From the NCBI GenBank assembly GCA_963205495.1, contig CAUJIN010000024.1, positions 1 to 64,000 of the forward strand: a stretch of DNA of 64,000 bases, given 5' to 3'. The stretch's first letter is position 1, and every line of letters begins with the position of its first letter. Made by a program: the position numbers and the translations under genes. This DNA comes from Pseudomonadota bacterium (lineage in GTDB: Bacteria > Pseudomonadota > Gammaproteobacteria > Xanthomonadales > Xanthomonadaceae). This document shows, in pieces, positions 18,161 through 26,258 of the stretch. The notes beneath the pieces were generated by a model. That model was given only the letters and a program-made list of their open reading frames with translations. It did not search any database and was not told the DNA's origin.

Positions 18161-18236
18161 CTACCGGCTCGAACCCGAGCCTGCGCCCGACACCTGCTAC
18201 GAAGTTCCGGTGGCGGATTGGCGCGACCGAGGCCGC
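18117..18236 (+). pseudogene. Remnant: C-terminal end of a VanX-like D-Ala-D-Ala dipeptidase (M15)
   Basis: The frame reads 'MAAEGFVNLAEERWHYRLEP' then 'EPAPDTCYEVPV'. This closely resembles the last ~35 residues of M15D dipeptidases (VanX/DdpX), where the Glu-x-x-His of 'EWWH' supplies catalytic and zinc residues. Here it is 'ERWH', with one Trp changed to Arg. Nothing upstream in frame is VanX-like, and the frame runs on past the expected stop into the complement of the MFS gene. It is a truncated relic. Confidence 0.45.
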
Positions 18237-19456
18237 ACGCCCTCGGCATCGGTTTCACGCGGGTCGATCGATTCCGCCGTGGTGCTGACCCGGGGAACGA
18301 AGTGGTCGCCGGCCGACACCTCGCGCCGGCGGCGCAGGAAGCGATACAGCGCATAGCCGGCCAGCAGCGCGCCCAGGGCAAGGAACCAGGCGAACAGCAG
18401 CGCGGGCTGGCCGCGGTTCATCAGGTTTCCCGCGACCAGCGGCCCCAGCGCCGAGCCGACGCCGTTGACCAGCAGCACCGTGCTGGAAGCCGACATCAGC
18501 TCGTCGCGCTCGAGGTAGTCCACCAGATGCGCCACGGCGATGGGATAGAGCGAGAACGCCATGCCGCCGAAGGCGAAGATCAGCGCCAGCGCGGCGATGC
18601 CTTCCCCCGGAAACACCAGTTGCACCAGCGCCACCAGCGCCGCCAGCGCGGCGATGCCCGACAGCGCCAGGCGCCGGTCGATGCGGTCGGCCAGATGGCC
18701 CAACGGCCACTGCAGCGCCACGCCGCCAAGAATCGCCACGCTGACATAGGTTCCGATCTCTGCGGCATCCATGCCCTGCGAGGCGGCGTACACCGGCAGC
18801 AGGCCCCACAGCGCGCCCAGCACCAGCCCGGCGACGAAGGCGCTGACGATCGCGGTGGGCACCAGCCGGAAGAAGCGCGCGAGCTGCACGCGCGGCATGG
18901 CGTGCAGGCGCGGCTGCTGCTGGCGCATGTCGATCACCGGCAGGCTGGCCAGCGCGAACAGGATCGCCACCACGCAAAACAGCACGAAGCCCTCGCCCGG
19001 CAGCCGCAGCAGCTGCTGCGCCAGCGCGCCCGCGCCGAGGCTGAGCATCATGTAGATGGAAAACAGCGCGCTGCGGTGACGCGGCGGGGCGGCGGCGTTG
19101 AGCCAGCTTTCGATGATGACGTAGAGCCCCACCAGCAGCAGGCCCTGCAGCACGCGCATGGCGAGCCACAGCCAGTAGACCGAGCCGATCGCCTGCACCA
19201 GCACGCTGATCACCACCAGGGTGCAGCAGAAGGCGAAGGCACGGATCTGGCCGATGCGGTGCACCAGCCGCGGCACGGTGTAGGTGCCGAGAAGGAATCC
19301 GGCGTAGTAGGCCGCGCTCAGGGTGCCGATCCTCGCCACCGAAAAGCCCAGCGCCTCGCCGCGCAGCGCCACCAGGGTGTGCAGCAGGCCCACGCCCATC
19401 AGCAGGAAGACGGTGCTCAGCAGCAGCGGGATGGCGCAGCGAACGGTGGCAAGCAT
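18197..19456 (-). CDS. MFS transporter, 12-TM, sugar/drug type
   Basis: This 419-aa inner-membrane transporter has about 12 hydrophobic helices. The N-terminal half contains 'IGTLSAAYYAGFLLGTYTVP' and 'MRVLQGLLLVGLYVIIESWL', features of the YcaD-like MFS subgroup. 'LGHLADRIDRRLALSG' is the inter-helix loop 8-9 motif. The C-terminal tail (about the last 35 residues) is hydrophilic and lies over the VanX-like remnant on the other strand, so the original stop was probably lost when that junction formed. The substrate is unknown. Confidence 0.85.
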   Translation of the reverse strand: MLATVRCAIPLLLSTVFLLMGVGLLHTLVALRGEALGFSVARIGTLSAAYYAGFLLGTYTVPRLVHRIGQIRAFAFCCTLVVISVLVQAIGSVYWLWLAMRVLQGLLLVGLYVIIESWLNAAAPPRHRSALFSIYMMLSLGAGALAQQLLRLPGEGFVLFCVVAILFALASLPVIDMRQQQPRLHAMPRVQLARFFRLVPTAIVSAFVAGLVLGALWGLLPVYAASQGMDAAEIGTYVSVAILGGVALQWPLGHLADRIDRRLALSGIAALAALVALVQLVFPGEGIAALALIFAFGGMAFSLYPIAVAHLVDYLERDELMSASSTVLLVNGVGSALGPLVAGNLMNRGQPALLFAWFLALGALLAGYALYRFLRRRREVSAGDHFVPRVSTTAESIDPRETDAEGVRPRSRQSATGTS

Positions 19457-19664
19457 GGGGAACTCGGGTCGGTGGCCTTGCGCGGGCAGCGGGAGCCGGG
19501 CAGCGGGCGCGTCGGCAGGATGCCTCCTGGGCGCCGGGACGAAGCGCGCGCGCCGGAGGCCGCGCGCGCAAGCATAGCAAGGGGATCCGCAACGCCTGCT
19601 GGACGGCGCCCGGGACCCGCGCCGCCGCGCGCCTGCCTGCGCGCGCGGCGACGATGACGCGGCG

Positions 19665-19889
19665 TCAGGCCAGCAGCGCGCGGATGCGCTCGCGGTCGTA
19701 GCCGCTCCAGCTTCCGCGGTCGGTTTCCACCACCGGCGCGCTGCGGTAGCCCTGCGCCACCAGGCGCGCCAGCGCGTCGCGGTCCTGCATCAGGTCGACC
19801 AGGGCGTACTCGATGCCGAGGATTTCCAGGTCGCGACGGGTCGAATCGCACTGCGGGCAATCGGGCTTGGAATAGACGGTGACGGTCAT
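19665..19889 (-). CDS. nrdH: NrdH-type glutaredoxin-like redoxin
   Basis: This 74-aa redoxin probably supplies electrons to ribonucleotide reductase. It has the active-site pair CPQC at residues 11-14, the cis-Pro segment 'SAPVV', and the NrdH-type tail 'SWSGYDRERIRALL', whose WSGF/Y motif separates NrdH from ordinary glutaredoxins. ATG 19889 starts the protein at MTVTVYSKPDC. It lies just downstream of nrdB on the same strand. NrdH usually accompanies class Ib nrdEF, so its place beside class Ia genes is uncommon. Confidence 0.88.
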   Translation of the reverse strand: MTVTVYSKPDCPQCDSTRRDLEILGIEYALVDLMQDRDALARLVAQGYRSAPVVETDRGSWSGYDRERIRALLA

Positions 19890-19991
19890 GAAACAGCTCC
19901 TTTGGGTCGGTTTGCCGCTCGCGCGGCAGCATGCATCGGGAAATTGCGGCGAAACCATTTCACGGACCGGCGCCTGCCCGGCCTGCGGGCT

Positions 19992-21104
19992 TCAGAAATC
20001 GACGGCGAACACCTCATCCTCGTCGTCGCGCTTCATCACGCCGACCTTGTACTGGGCGGTGTCCTCCTCCTGGTTGGAGGCCTGGATCTTGCTCATGTCC
20101 AGCCAGTTCTCCATGTAGGCGAGCGGGTTGGCGGTGAGGATCGGGAAGCGCGCTTCCTCCTCCAGGCCGAAGAAACGGATCACGTCGCTGGCGCTGAAGT
20201 AGACCCAGTCCTTCATCATCTGGCAGGTCACGCCGGTCAGCTCGCGGCCTTCGGAAAAGGCGTAGTCGGTCCAGGCGATCTCGCTGTCCACCACCTCGTG
20301 CACGATGGCAAGGATCTTTTCGCGGCAATCGCCGAAGGCGCGGCGGCCGCGCTCGGTCTTGTAGAGCGCCTTGAGCGCCTCCTTGCCGTACTGGACGTGC
20401 ACCTCGAACTCGTCCTGCGCGATCTTCTGGATGGCCTTGCCGATGGGCTGGAACAGGCCGGTGGATTCGCAGACGCCAAAGGTCACGGCGAAGGAGGCCA
20501 TGAACTGGATGCGCTCCATGCACAGCAGCGTGACGATGAAGAGGTAGATGGAATCGTAGGTTTGCTGGTCGTTGGGGCGCGCGCCGCGGGCGTAGTCCAG
20601 GCTCACCGCGAGCGCGTCGTCGAAGGCCTCGCCCACGGTCTTCAGGCGCGCCATCGCCTCCTTGACCGCGAGGATTTCCGCGAGGATGTCGTCGGGATCG
20701 TCGAAGCTGTTGCGCACGATTTCCGAATAGGTCGCCGCGTGCACCACTTCATTGCGGCTGATCTCCAGCCAGCCGGCCCAGGCCTCCGAGCTGGTGCAGA
20801 CGGGCGCCAGGACGCCGGCGATCGAGCGCGCCGCCACGCTGTCGGCCTCCCACTGCCAGGCCAGGGTCTTGACCATCATGTCGTAGGTGGCCTTGTCGCA
20901 GGTCTTGAACTGCACGTTGCAGGGCGCGTAGTCGAACTCGTTCTCGTCCCAGTCCTGGCTCTTGAGGGTCTTGTAGAGCTTCCACAGCGCCGGGAAGTGC
21001 TTGTTGATGGTGTCGAACAGGCCCGGGTCGGAGCCGAGGATGATTTCCGGGCGCTCGTAGTCGGTCTTTTCGGTGTTGAAGATCTTGCTGGGCAGATGGG
21101 TCAT
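19992..21104 (-). CDS. nrdB: Ribonucleoside-diphosphate reductase class Ia, beta subunit
   Basis: This is the diiron tyrosyl-radical subunit, 370 aa. Predicted iron ligands and the radical site are aligned with E. coli R2: Asp88 in 'WEADS', Glu119 and His122 in 'RNEVVHAATY', Tyr126 as the radical Tyr, a Glu in 'CMERIQF', and Glu/His in 'DEFEVHV'. The C-terminal 'DEDEVFAVDF' fits the peptide that docks to NrdA. The start is ATG 21104, 44 bases after the nrdA stop. It is co-transcribed with nrdA and nrdH. Confidence 0.95.
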   Translation of the reverse strand: MTHLPSKIFNTEKTDYERPEIILGSDPGLFDTINKHFPALWKLYKTLKSQDWDENEFDYAPCNVQFKTCDKATYDMMVKTLAWQWEADSVAARSIAGVLAPVCTSSEAWAGWLEISRNEVVHAATYSEIVRNSFDDPDDILAEILAVKEAMARLKTVGEAFDDALAVSLDYARGARPNDQQTYDSIYLFIVTLLCMERIQFMASFAVTFGVCESTGLFQPIGKAIQKIAQDEFEVHVQYGKEALKALYKTERGRRAFGDCREKILAIVHEVVDSEIAWTDYAFSEGRELTGVTCQMMKDWVYFSASDVIRFFGLEEEARFPILTANPLAYMENWLDMSKIQASNQEEDTAQYKVGVMKRDDEDEVFAVDF

Positions 21105-21147
21105 GGCGGGTCGGGAATGGGGAATGGGGAATCGGCGATGGGGCGCG

Positions 21148-23703
21148 CTACAGCGTGCAGCCTTCGCAGCCGCCTGCCTCGCCGTCGGCGATGCGGCCGG
21201 TGTCGTGGATGGAAAGCCCGGAGGCGACGTTGGAGTTGTAGTAGTAGCGGGTCTTGATGCCGTACTTGAACATCGCGAAGTACTGCGCCAGCAGCGTCTT
21301 GCTGGAGACCTTCTCGTCGCTGCGGATGCGCCGCCACAGGTCGGCCGAGATGCCCTGGTCGGTGAACTTCTGGAACACCGCGTAGGCCTTGAGCATGTCG
21401 ACTTCGTCGATGTCCCAGGCCGACTGGTACTCGCAGGCCGGATCGTCGCTGTCGGGCGCGGCCCAGCGGATGGTGACGTTGCCGTCGGTCTTGCCCAGCG
21501 TCGCATCGCGCACCGGGTAGATCGAGTTGGGCTGGCCCAGCGCCTTGGACGAGGATTCGCCCGGCATGTAGGCGATCAGGCAGGAATGCCCGATGCCGCC
21601 GGTGGCGATGATCTCGCGGCGCAGGGCTTCCCAGTCGTAGCGGCACGAGAACTCGCCCAGCGCATCGACGTTGCGGTTGCAGGTGTCGATCGGAAGCCAG
21701 CCGTCCACCCAGCGGGTCTTGTGGATCCAGCGCGGCAGGCCGCGCTCGCGCGCCAGCCGCAGCGAGGCGCGTATGGCGAAATACATGTGCCGCTCGGCGA
21801 TGCGGTGCAGCTCGGCCAGGCCTTCGGGCGTATCGAAGCGCAGCCGCTTGCGCGCCATCACCGTGGCCACGCCCATGAGTCCGACTCCGGCGTTCATGCG
21901 CGCCTTCGCGGTGACGCCGATGTGCGGCAGCGCGTAGTGGCTGTGTTCGATGCAGTAGTCGATCATCTTGAGGGTGAGATACATCGCCTCCTCATAGGCG
22001 GCATCGTCGTCCTCGGCGATGCCGTCGCAGGCAATCGCACCCAGCGAGCACAGCGCCACTTCCGGCTCGGCATGGGTTTCGAGGATGCGGGTGACGACGA
22101 AGGTTTCCCCGGCGTCATCGGTGACCTGGTCGCCGTCCTCGATCTCGCCGGCGAAGATCGTGCGGCCGCCGCGGGTCAGCGCCGCGTTGAAGTTGAGCCG
22201 GCGGCGCTCGCCGCCCAGGAGCTCCACGTCGATCCAGCCGACCTCGCGATCCGAATACAGGTCGCGCATGTCCTCGTAGGGGCGCGTCGGCTCGCAGATC
22301 TCCAGGCACAGGTTGGAGGAGTGGATCGGCTCCTTGAACGGCGTGTGGCGGTTCATCTCGTCGATGCTGGCGAGATAGGCCACGCCGGTTTCCAGCGCCT
22401 CGTTGAGCGAGGTGAGCAATAGCTCGCGCGGCTGGAACCATTCCTTGTGGAACGCGGGGTCGGCTTCCAGGCGCTCGTATTCGCGGCGGAAGCCCTCGGC
22501 GTCGTCGCTGAAGAACAGCTCGGTCAGGCGCGGCGCGGTGAACACGTTGAAGGCGAAGGCGCGCTCGTTCTTCGCGGCCTTTTCGGCGAACAGGCGGTTG
22601 GTGACCAGGGCGTAGTGCAGGTCGCGGTTCTTGCGGTCCTCGGTGCTGCGCGGATTGCGCAGGTGGGCGATGACCTCGGCCTCGGGATCGAAGCCCGAGT
22701 AGTAGGTGGTGCAGGCGCCGCCGCGTCCGGCCTGCATGTTGGCGTGCACCGCCTTGCCCAGCGCGGCGTAGTAGGGGAGCTTGCCCATGTGCTCGATCAG
22801 CCCGCCGCGCACCGGGTCGCCCTTGCTGCGGGTGACGAGGTGGCTGCCGATGCCGGCCGAGGAGGCGGTCATGCGGTAGGCGATGTGGTCGCCGATCGCC
22901 AGCGAGGCCTCGCTGTCGCCGGAAACGTACAGGCAGCAGGAGGCAAAGCCGCGCAGCCGCGTGCCGAGGTTGACGTAGTTGGGCGTGGGCGCGGAGATGC
23001 GCTTGCGCGAGAACGCCTCGTAGAAGCGCCGCGCCAGCGCCACCCGCTCGCCGCGCGGTGCCTCCTCGGCCAGCGCCATCGCCATGCGCATGTAAACGAA
23101 CTGCTGGGTTTCGTATTCCTGACCCGTGGCGCGGTTCTGCAGGCTGTACTTGCGGCGGATGTAGTGCAGCGAGAAGTGCGGCGTCTCGTTGTCGCGCTCG
23201 TGGTCGATGGCTTCTTCCAGCGCGGCGTATTCCCCGGCGTCGTAGCTGAGCGGAACCATCACCCCGTCGGCCACCATGCGCGCGTGCAGCTCGGCGATGG
23301 TCGGCACGCGCGCGCCGTGGATGGTCTTGCGCAGGTGCGGCGCGTACAGGCGCCCGGCCATGCGGTAGTACGACCAGGTGCCCATGTCCAGGCAGTTCTG
23401 GATGAGCTTTTCCTGCAGCTCCGCGGTGGATACCGTCTCGGGCATCGCGCTCATCACGTTGATGACGATGCGGCTCCAGTCCACCCGCTTGCCCAGGTTC
23501 GCCGCGGCCCACTGGCCCCAGCCGTTGAGCTTGCGCGGATCGTAGGGTTCGGTGTGCCCGTCGCGCTTGAGGATGGTGCGCGAAAAGGCCGGACGGTGCG
23601 GGCGCGCCGGCGCCGGCGGGTCGTTCGGTGCGGAAGCCGCGGACGCGGCGGCGGATTGGCCCGCGGTCCTGGCGAGCAGTTCGTTGAGGTCCGAATCGGT
23701 CAT
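21148..23703 (-). CDS. nrdA: Ribonucleoside-diphosphate reductase class Ia, alpha subunit, with insertion
   Basis: This catalytic subunit reduces ribonucleotides to deoxyribonucleotides. An ATP-cone starts near residue 42 ('TILKRDGHTEPYDPRKLN'). The thiyl Cys is C466 in 'SSNLCLEI', the barrel pair is C256 or C257 with C552 in 'PEVALCSLGA', and the C-terminal shuttle pair is C846/C849 ('GGCEGCTL'). C466 and C552 are 86 residues apart, against 23 in E. coli, so about 63 residues (near 483-547) are inserted between them. Length is 851 aa. ATG 23703 follows a GAGGGG element. A cobalamin riboswitch lies in the leader, with nrdB and nrdH downstream. Confidence 0.94.
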   Translation of the reverse strand: MTDSDLNELLARTAGQSAAASAASAPNDPPAPARPHRPAFSRTILKRDGHTEPYDPRKLNGWGQWAAANLGKRVDWSRIVINVMSAMPETVSTAELQEKLIQNCLDMGTWSYYRMAGRLYAPHLRKTIHGARVPTIAELHARMVADGVMVPLSYDAGEYAALEEAIDHERDNETPHFSLHYIRRKYSLQNRATGQEYETQQFVYMRMAMALAEEAPRGERVALARRFYEAFSRKRISAPTPNYVNLGTRLRGFASCCLYVSGDSEASLAIGDHIAYRMTASSAGIGSHLVTRSKGDPVRGGLIEHMGKLPYYAALGKAVHANMQAGRGGACTTYYSGFDPEAEVIAHLRNPRSTEDRKNRDLHYALVTNRLFAEKAAKNERAFAFNVFTAPRLTELFFSDDAEGFRREYERLEADPAFHKEWFQPRELLLTSLNEALETGVAYLASIDEMNRHTPFKEPIHSSNLCLEICEPTRPYEDMRDLYSDREVGWIDVELLGGERRRLNFNAALTRGGRTIFAGEIEDGDQVTDDAGETFVVTRILETHAEPEVALCSLGAIACDGIAEDDDAAYEEAMYLTLKMIDYCIEHSHYALPHIGVTAKARMNAGVGLMGVATVMARKRLRFDTPEGLAELHRIAERHMYFAIRASLRLARERGLPRWIHKTRWVDGWLPIDTCNRNVDALGEFSCRYDWEALRREIIATGGIGHSCLIAYMPGESSSKALGQPNSIYPVRDATLGKTDGNVTIRWAAPDSDDPACEYQSAWDIDEVDMLKAYAVFQKFTDQGISADLWRRIRSDEKVSSKTLLAQYFAMFKYGIKTRYYYNSNVASGLSIHDTGRIADGEAGGCEGCTL

Positions 23704-23914
23704 TGCGCATTTCCCCTCGCGGCCCATCGGCCGCAGCCGTGCCAAACCTGCTCCCGCGCGCAGGGCCAGTGGTTCATGCTTTCGCGAAGACGCGCCGCGA
23801 CAGGGCGCAATGGCCCCGTCCCGCAACGCGCCTCCCCGCGGAAGCGGTCACCCGCGCCGGGAGTGGATCAGCTTCGGTCCTCGGCGTCTCACGGCCTGAG
23901 ACCGGGCCTGTTCC

Positions 23915-24118
23915 CGGCGTGTCGGCAGGTCTTCGGACTTCGCGGACGCGGGCTTTCGCCCTCCTACTTGCCGCCGCTTCCCGGGTGCTGCGACCCAGTG
24001 CCATTGGCGACGTTCGTTTCCGCTTACCGCTGCGGGGCAGTTCCGGACTCGCACCGGATTCCCTTTTCAGCCGGACCGCGCTGGATGCGCTCCGGCCACC
24101 GACCGGCACAAGATATTG
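23915..24118 (-). ncRNA. Cobalamin (adenosylcobalamin) riboswitch upstream of nrdA
   Basis: On the minus strand the conserved elements appear in order: 'GGGAATCCGGTGCGAGTCCG' (24041-24060), 'GAACTGCCCCGCAGCGGTAA', a variable arm, 'GGAAGCGGCGGCAAGTAGG', 'GAAGTCCGAAGACCTGCCG' and the closing ACAC (at 23919). This is the cobalamin riboswitch core, including the B12 box. Its 3' end is about 210 bases before nrdA. I see no clear intrinsic terminator in between, so the output may act on translation or through Rho. B12 presumably lowers nrdABH expression. Confidence 0.93.
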
Positions 24119-24210
24119 GGGTTGGATAGCCCGGTCAACACAAGATGGACCCCGTGCGGTTTTCCCGCGGTCTGCGTGGAAAATCTGCGCTGCGCAAGCC
24201 CGGACACGGA

Positions 24211-24244
24211 AACGCCCCGCGACGCACTGGCCGCGGGGCGTTTT
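24211..24244 (-). terminator. Intrinsic terminator after comEA
   Basis: AACGCCCCGCG pairs with CGCGGGGCGTT around a short loop, forming an eleven-base-pair stem. It lies 13 bases beyond the comEA stop. On the minus strand the stem is followed by TTTCC, a weak U-run; the plus strand has TTTT, so it may work in both directions. Confidence 0.65.
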
Positions 24245-24256
24245 CACGAAGCAGGC

Positions 24257-24544
24257 TCACTTGCCGGGCGCGGCTGCGCCGAGCTCGATGCGGTCGCGGT
24301 TCTTCTCCACGGTGGCCAGACCGATGCCCTTGACCGAGGCGAGCTGGTCGGCGCTCTTGAACGGACCGTGGGCCTGCCGGTATTCGACGATGGCCTGCGC
24401 CTTGGCAGGTCCGACGCCGGTGAGGCCCGCTGCCAGCGCCGACGCGTCGGCGGTGTTGATGTTGACCACGCTGGAAGCGAAGGCCGAGGCGCTCAGCACG
24501 AGGGACAGGAACAGGGACTTGAGGACGAGGGCGAAGCGGTTCAT
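24257..24544 (-). CDS. comEA: ComEA-type helix-hairpin-helix DNA-binding protein
   Basis: This is a 95-aa exported protein with a Sec signal peptide of about 23 residues ('LKSLFLSLVLSASAFAS'). A ComEA/HhH module follows: 'VNINTADASALAAGLTGVGP' then 'IVEYRQAHGPFKSADQL' and 'VKGIGLATVEKNRDRI'. ComEA proteins bind incoming double-stranded DNA in the periplasm during natural transformation. No other competence genes lie nearby. ATG 24544 is set by the signal peptide. Confidence 0.9.
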   Translation of the reverse strand: MNRFALVLKSLFLSLVLSASAFASSVVNINTADASALAAGLTGVGPAKAQAIVEYRQAHGPFKSADQLASVKGIGLATVEKNRDRIELGAAAPGK

Positions 24545-24742
24545 GGCGTATCTCCGAAGGTTGGAAGGGTCCGTCGGGCTCATCCCGTCCGGTGGAGACA
24601 GTGTGTCGATCGCGCCTCGACCGACCCATCGGCGCGGCACCCGATCCTTCCTGCGAATCGGCGTCGTCGCAAAGTAGGAAAAGCACCCGCCGCGGGGTGG
24701 GCCTTGGCCCCGCGCGCGGGCATTCACCGGCCGTGCGGGCGT

Positions 24743-24763
24743 TGCAGGAGTAGAATTCCTGCA
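24743..24763 (+). promoter_or_regulatory. Palindrome over the -10 box of prpD
   Basis: TGCAGGA (24743-24749) and TCCTGCA (24757-24763) form a perfect inverted repeat with a seven-base spacer. The spacer contains TAGAAT, a good -10 hexamer 34 bases before the prpD start. Its position suggests an operator for a dimeric repressor, whose identity is unknown; no regulator gene is adjacent. Confidence 0.4.
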
Positions 24764-24789
24764 CCAAACGCGAATGAGGTGCAATCGCA

Positions 24790-26229
24790 ATGAATGGATA
24801 CAACGACGCCACCCGCCCCGACTGGGACGAGGTGCTGGTGCGCATCGCCGACTACGTGCGCGACTTCCGGCCCGAATCGGCGCTGGCCTGGACCACGGCG
24901 CGGCACATCCTGATCGACTCGCTCGGCTGCGCCCTGGAGGCGCTGGAGTACCCCGCCTGCACCAGACTGCTTGGACCGGTGGTGCCGGGTGCGACGCTGG
25001 CGAACGGCGCGCGGGTGCCGGGTACGGCGCACCAGCTCGATCCGGTGAAGGCCGCCTTCGACATCGGCGCCGCGATCCGCTGGCTGGACTACAACGACAC
25101 CTGGCTCGCGGCCGAATGGGGCCATCCTTCCGACAATCTCGGCGCGATCCTGGCGCTGGCCGACTGGAAGAGCCGCAGCGGCGACCCGATCACGATGCGC
25201 GAGGTGCTCGAATGCGTGATCAAGGCGCACGAGATCCAGGGCGTGATGGCGCTGAAGAACTCCTTCAATCAGGTGGGTCTGGACCACGTGGCGCTGGTGA
25301 AGCTCGCCTCCACCGCGGTGTCCTGCCGGCTGCTGGGGCTGGACCGCGAGCGCGCGCTCGCGGCGCTGTCGCAGGTGTTCGTGGACGGCCAGAGCCTGCG
25401 CACCTACCGCCATGCGCCCAACACCGGCTCGCGCAAGAGCTGGGCGGCGGGTGACGCCACCAGTCGCGCGGTGCGCCTGGCGCTGATCGCGCAGACCGGG
25501 GAAATGGGCTACCCCGGCGCGCTGAGCGCGCCGGCCTGGGGTTTCTACGACGTTTCCTTCCAGGGCCGCGAGTTCCGCTTCGAGCGCGATTTCGGCACCT
25601 ACGTTGCCGAGAACGTGCTGTTCAAGATCAGCTACCCGGCCGAGTTCCACGCCCAGAGCGCGGTGGAGGCGGCGATGCGCCTGCACGGAATGCTCAAGGC
25701 GGCAGGGCGCAGCGTGGAGGAGATCGCCAGGATCGTCATCCGCACCCAGGCGGCCTGCGTGCGGATCATCGACAAGCAGGGCCGGCTCGACAATCCGGCC
25801 GACCGCGACCACTGCATCCAGTACATGGTGGCGGTGCCGCTGCTCTTCGGGCGGCTGACCGCGGCCGACTACGAGGATGCCGTCGCCGCCGACCCGCGCA
25901 TCGACGCGCTGCGCGCGAAGATCCGCTGCGTGGAAGACCCGCGGCTCACCGCCGACTACCACGACCCGGACAAACGCTCGATCGCCAACGGCCTGACCGT
26001 GCACTTCCACGACGGCGGCTCGATGGACGAGGTGCTGGTCGAATACCCGATCGGCCATCGCCGCCGCCGCGAGGAAGGCATCCCGCTGCTGGAGGAAAAA
26101 TTCCGCCGCAACCTCGCGCGCCGCTTCCCGGCCGCGCGGCAGGAGGCGATCCTTGCCGTGGCACAGGATCAGGCCACGCTGGAAGCCATGCCGGTGCGCG
26201 ACTTCATGGACCTGCTGGTGCCCGCCTGA
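24790..26229 (+). CDS. prpD: 2-methylcitrate dehydratase (MmgE/PrpD family)
   Basis: This enzyme dehydrates 2-methylcitrate in the methylcitrate cycle of propionate degradation. The length, 479 aa, and motifs match PrpD: 'LIDSLGCALEAL', 'RWLDYNDTWLAAEWGHPSDN', 'QVGLDHVALVKLAS', 'RKSWAAGDATSRAVRLA', 'YPAEFHAQSAVEAA' and 'DNPADRDHCIQYMVAVPLLFG'. The start at 24790 follows a GAGGTG element. prpB, prpC and acnD/prpF are not adjacent, so the pathway must be completed elsewhere or the enzyme serves another dehydration. Confidence 0.92.
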   Translation: MNGYNDATRPDWDEVLVRIADYVRDFRPESALAWTTARHILIDSLGCALEALEYPACTRLLGPVVPGATLANGARVPGTAHQLDPVKAAFDIGAAIRWLDYNDTWLAAEWGHPSDNLGAILALADWKSRSGDPITMREVLECVIKAHEIQGVMALKNSFNQVGLDHVALVKLASTAVSCRLLGLDRERALAALSQVFVDGQSLRTYRHAPNTGSRKSWAAGDATSRAVRLALIAQTGEMGYPGALSAPAWGFYDVSFQGREFRFERDFGTYVAENVLFKISYPAEFHAQSAVEAAMRLHGMLKAAGRSVEEIARIVIRTQAACVRIIDKQGRLDNPADRDHCIQYMVAVPLLFGRLTAADYEDAVAADPRIDALRAKIRCVEDPRLTADYHDPDKRSIANGLTVHFHDGGSMDEVLVEYPIGHRRRREEGIPLLEEKFRRNLARRFPAARQEAILAVAQDQATLEAMPVRDFMDLLVPA

Positions 26230-26258
26230 GCCTAAGCGCATCCGGCCACGCGAGGCGG

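Noticed and set aside
21980..22270. Intein in NrdA
   Set aside because: The insert is only about 63 residues and lacks a splicing Cys/Ser at its start and His-Asn at its end, so it cannot be a working intein.
23704..23914. Intrinsic terminator between the cobalamin riboswitch and nrdA
   Set aside because: The GC-rich dyads there have no U-run, so I could not support a transcription-attenuation hairpin.
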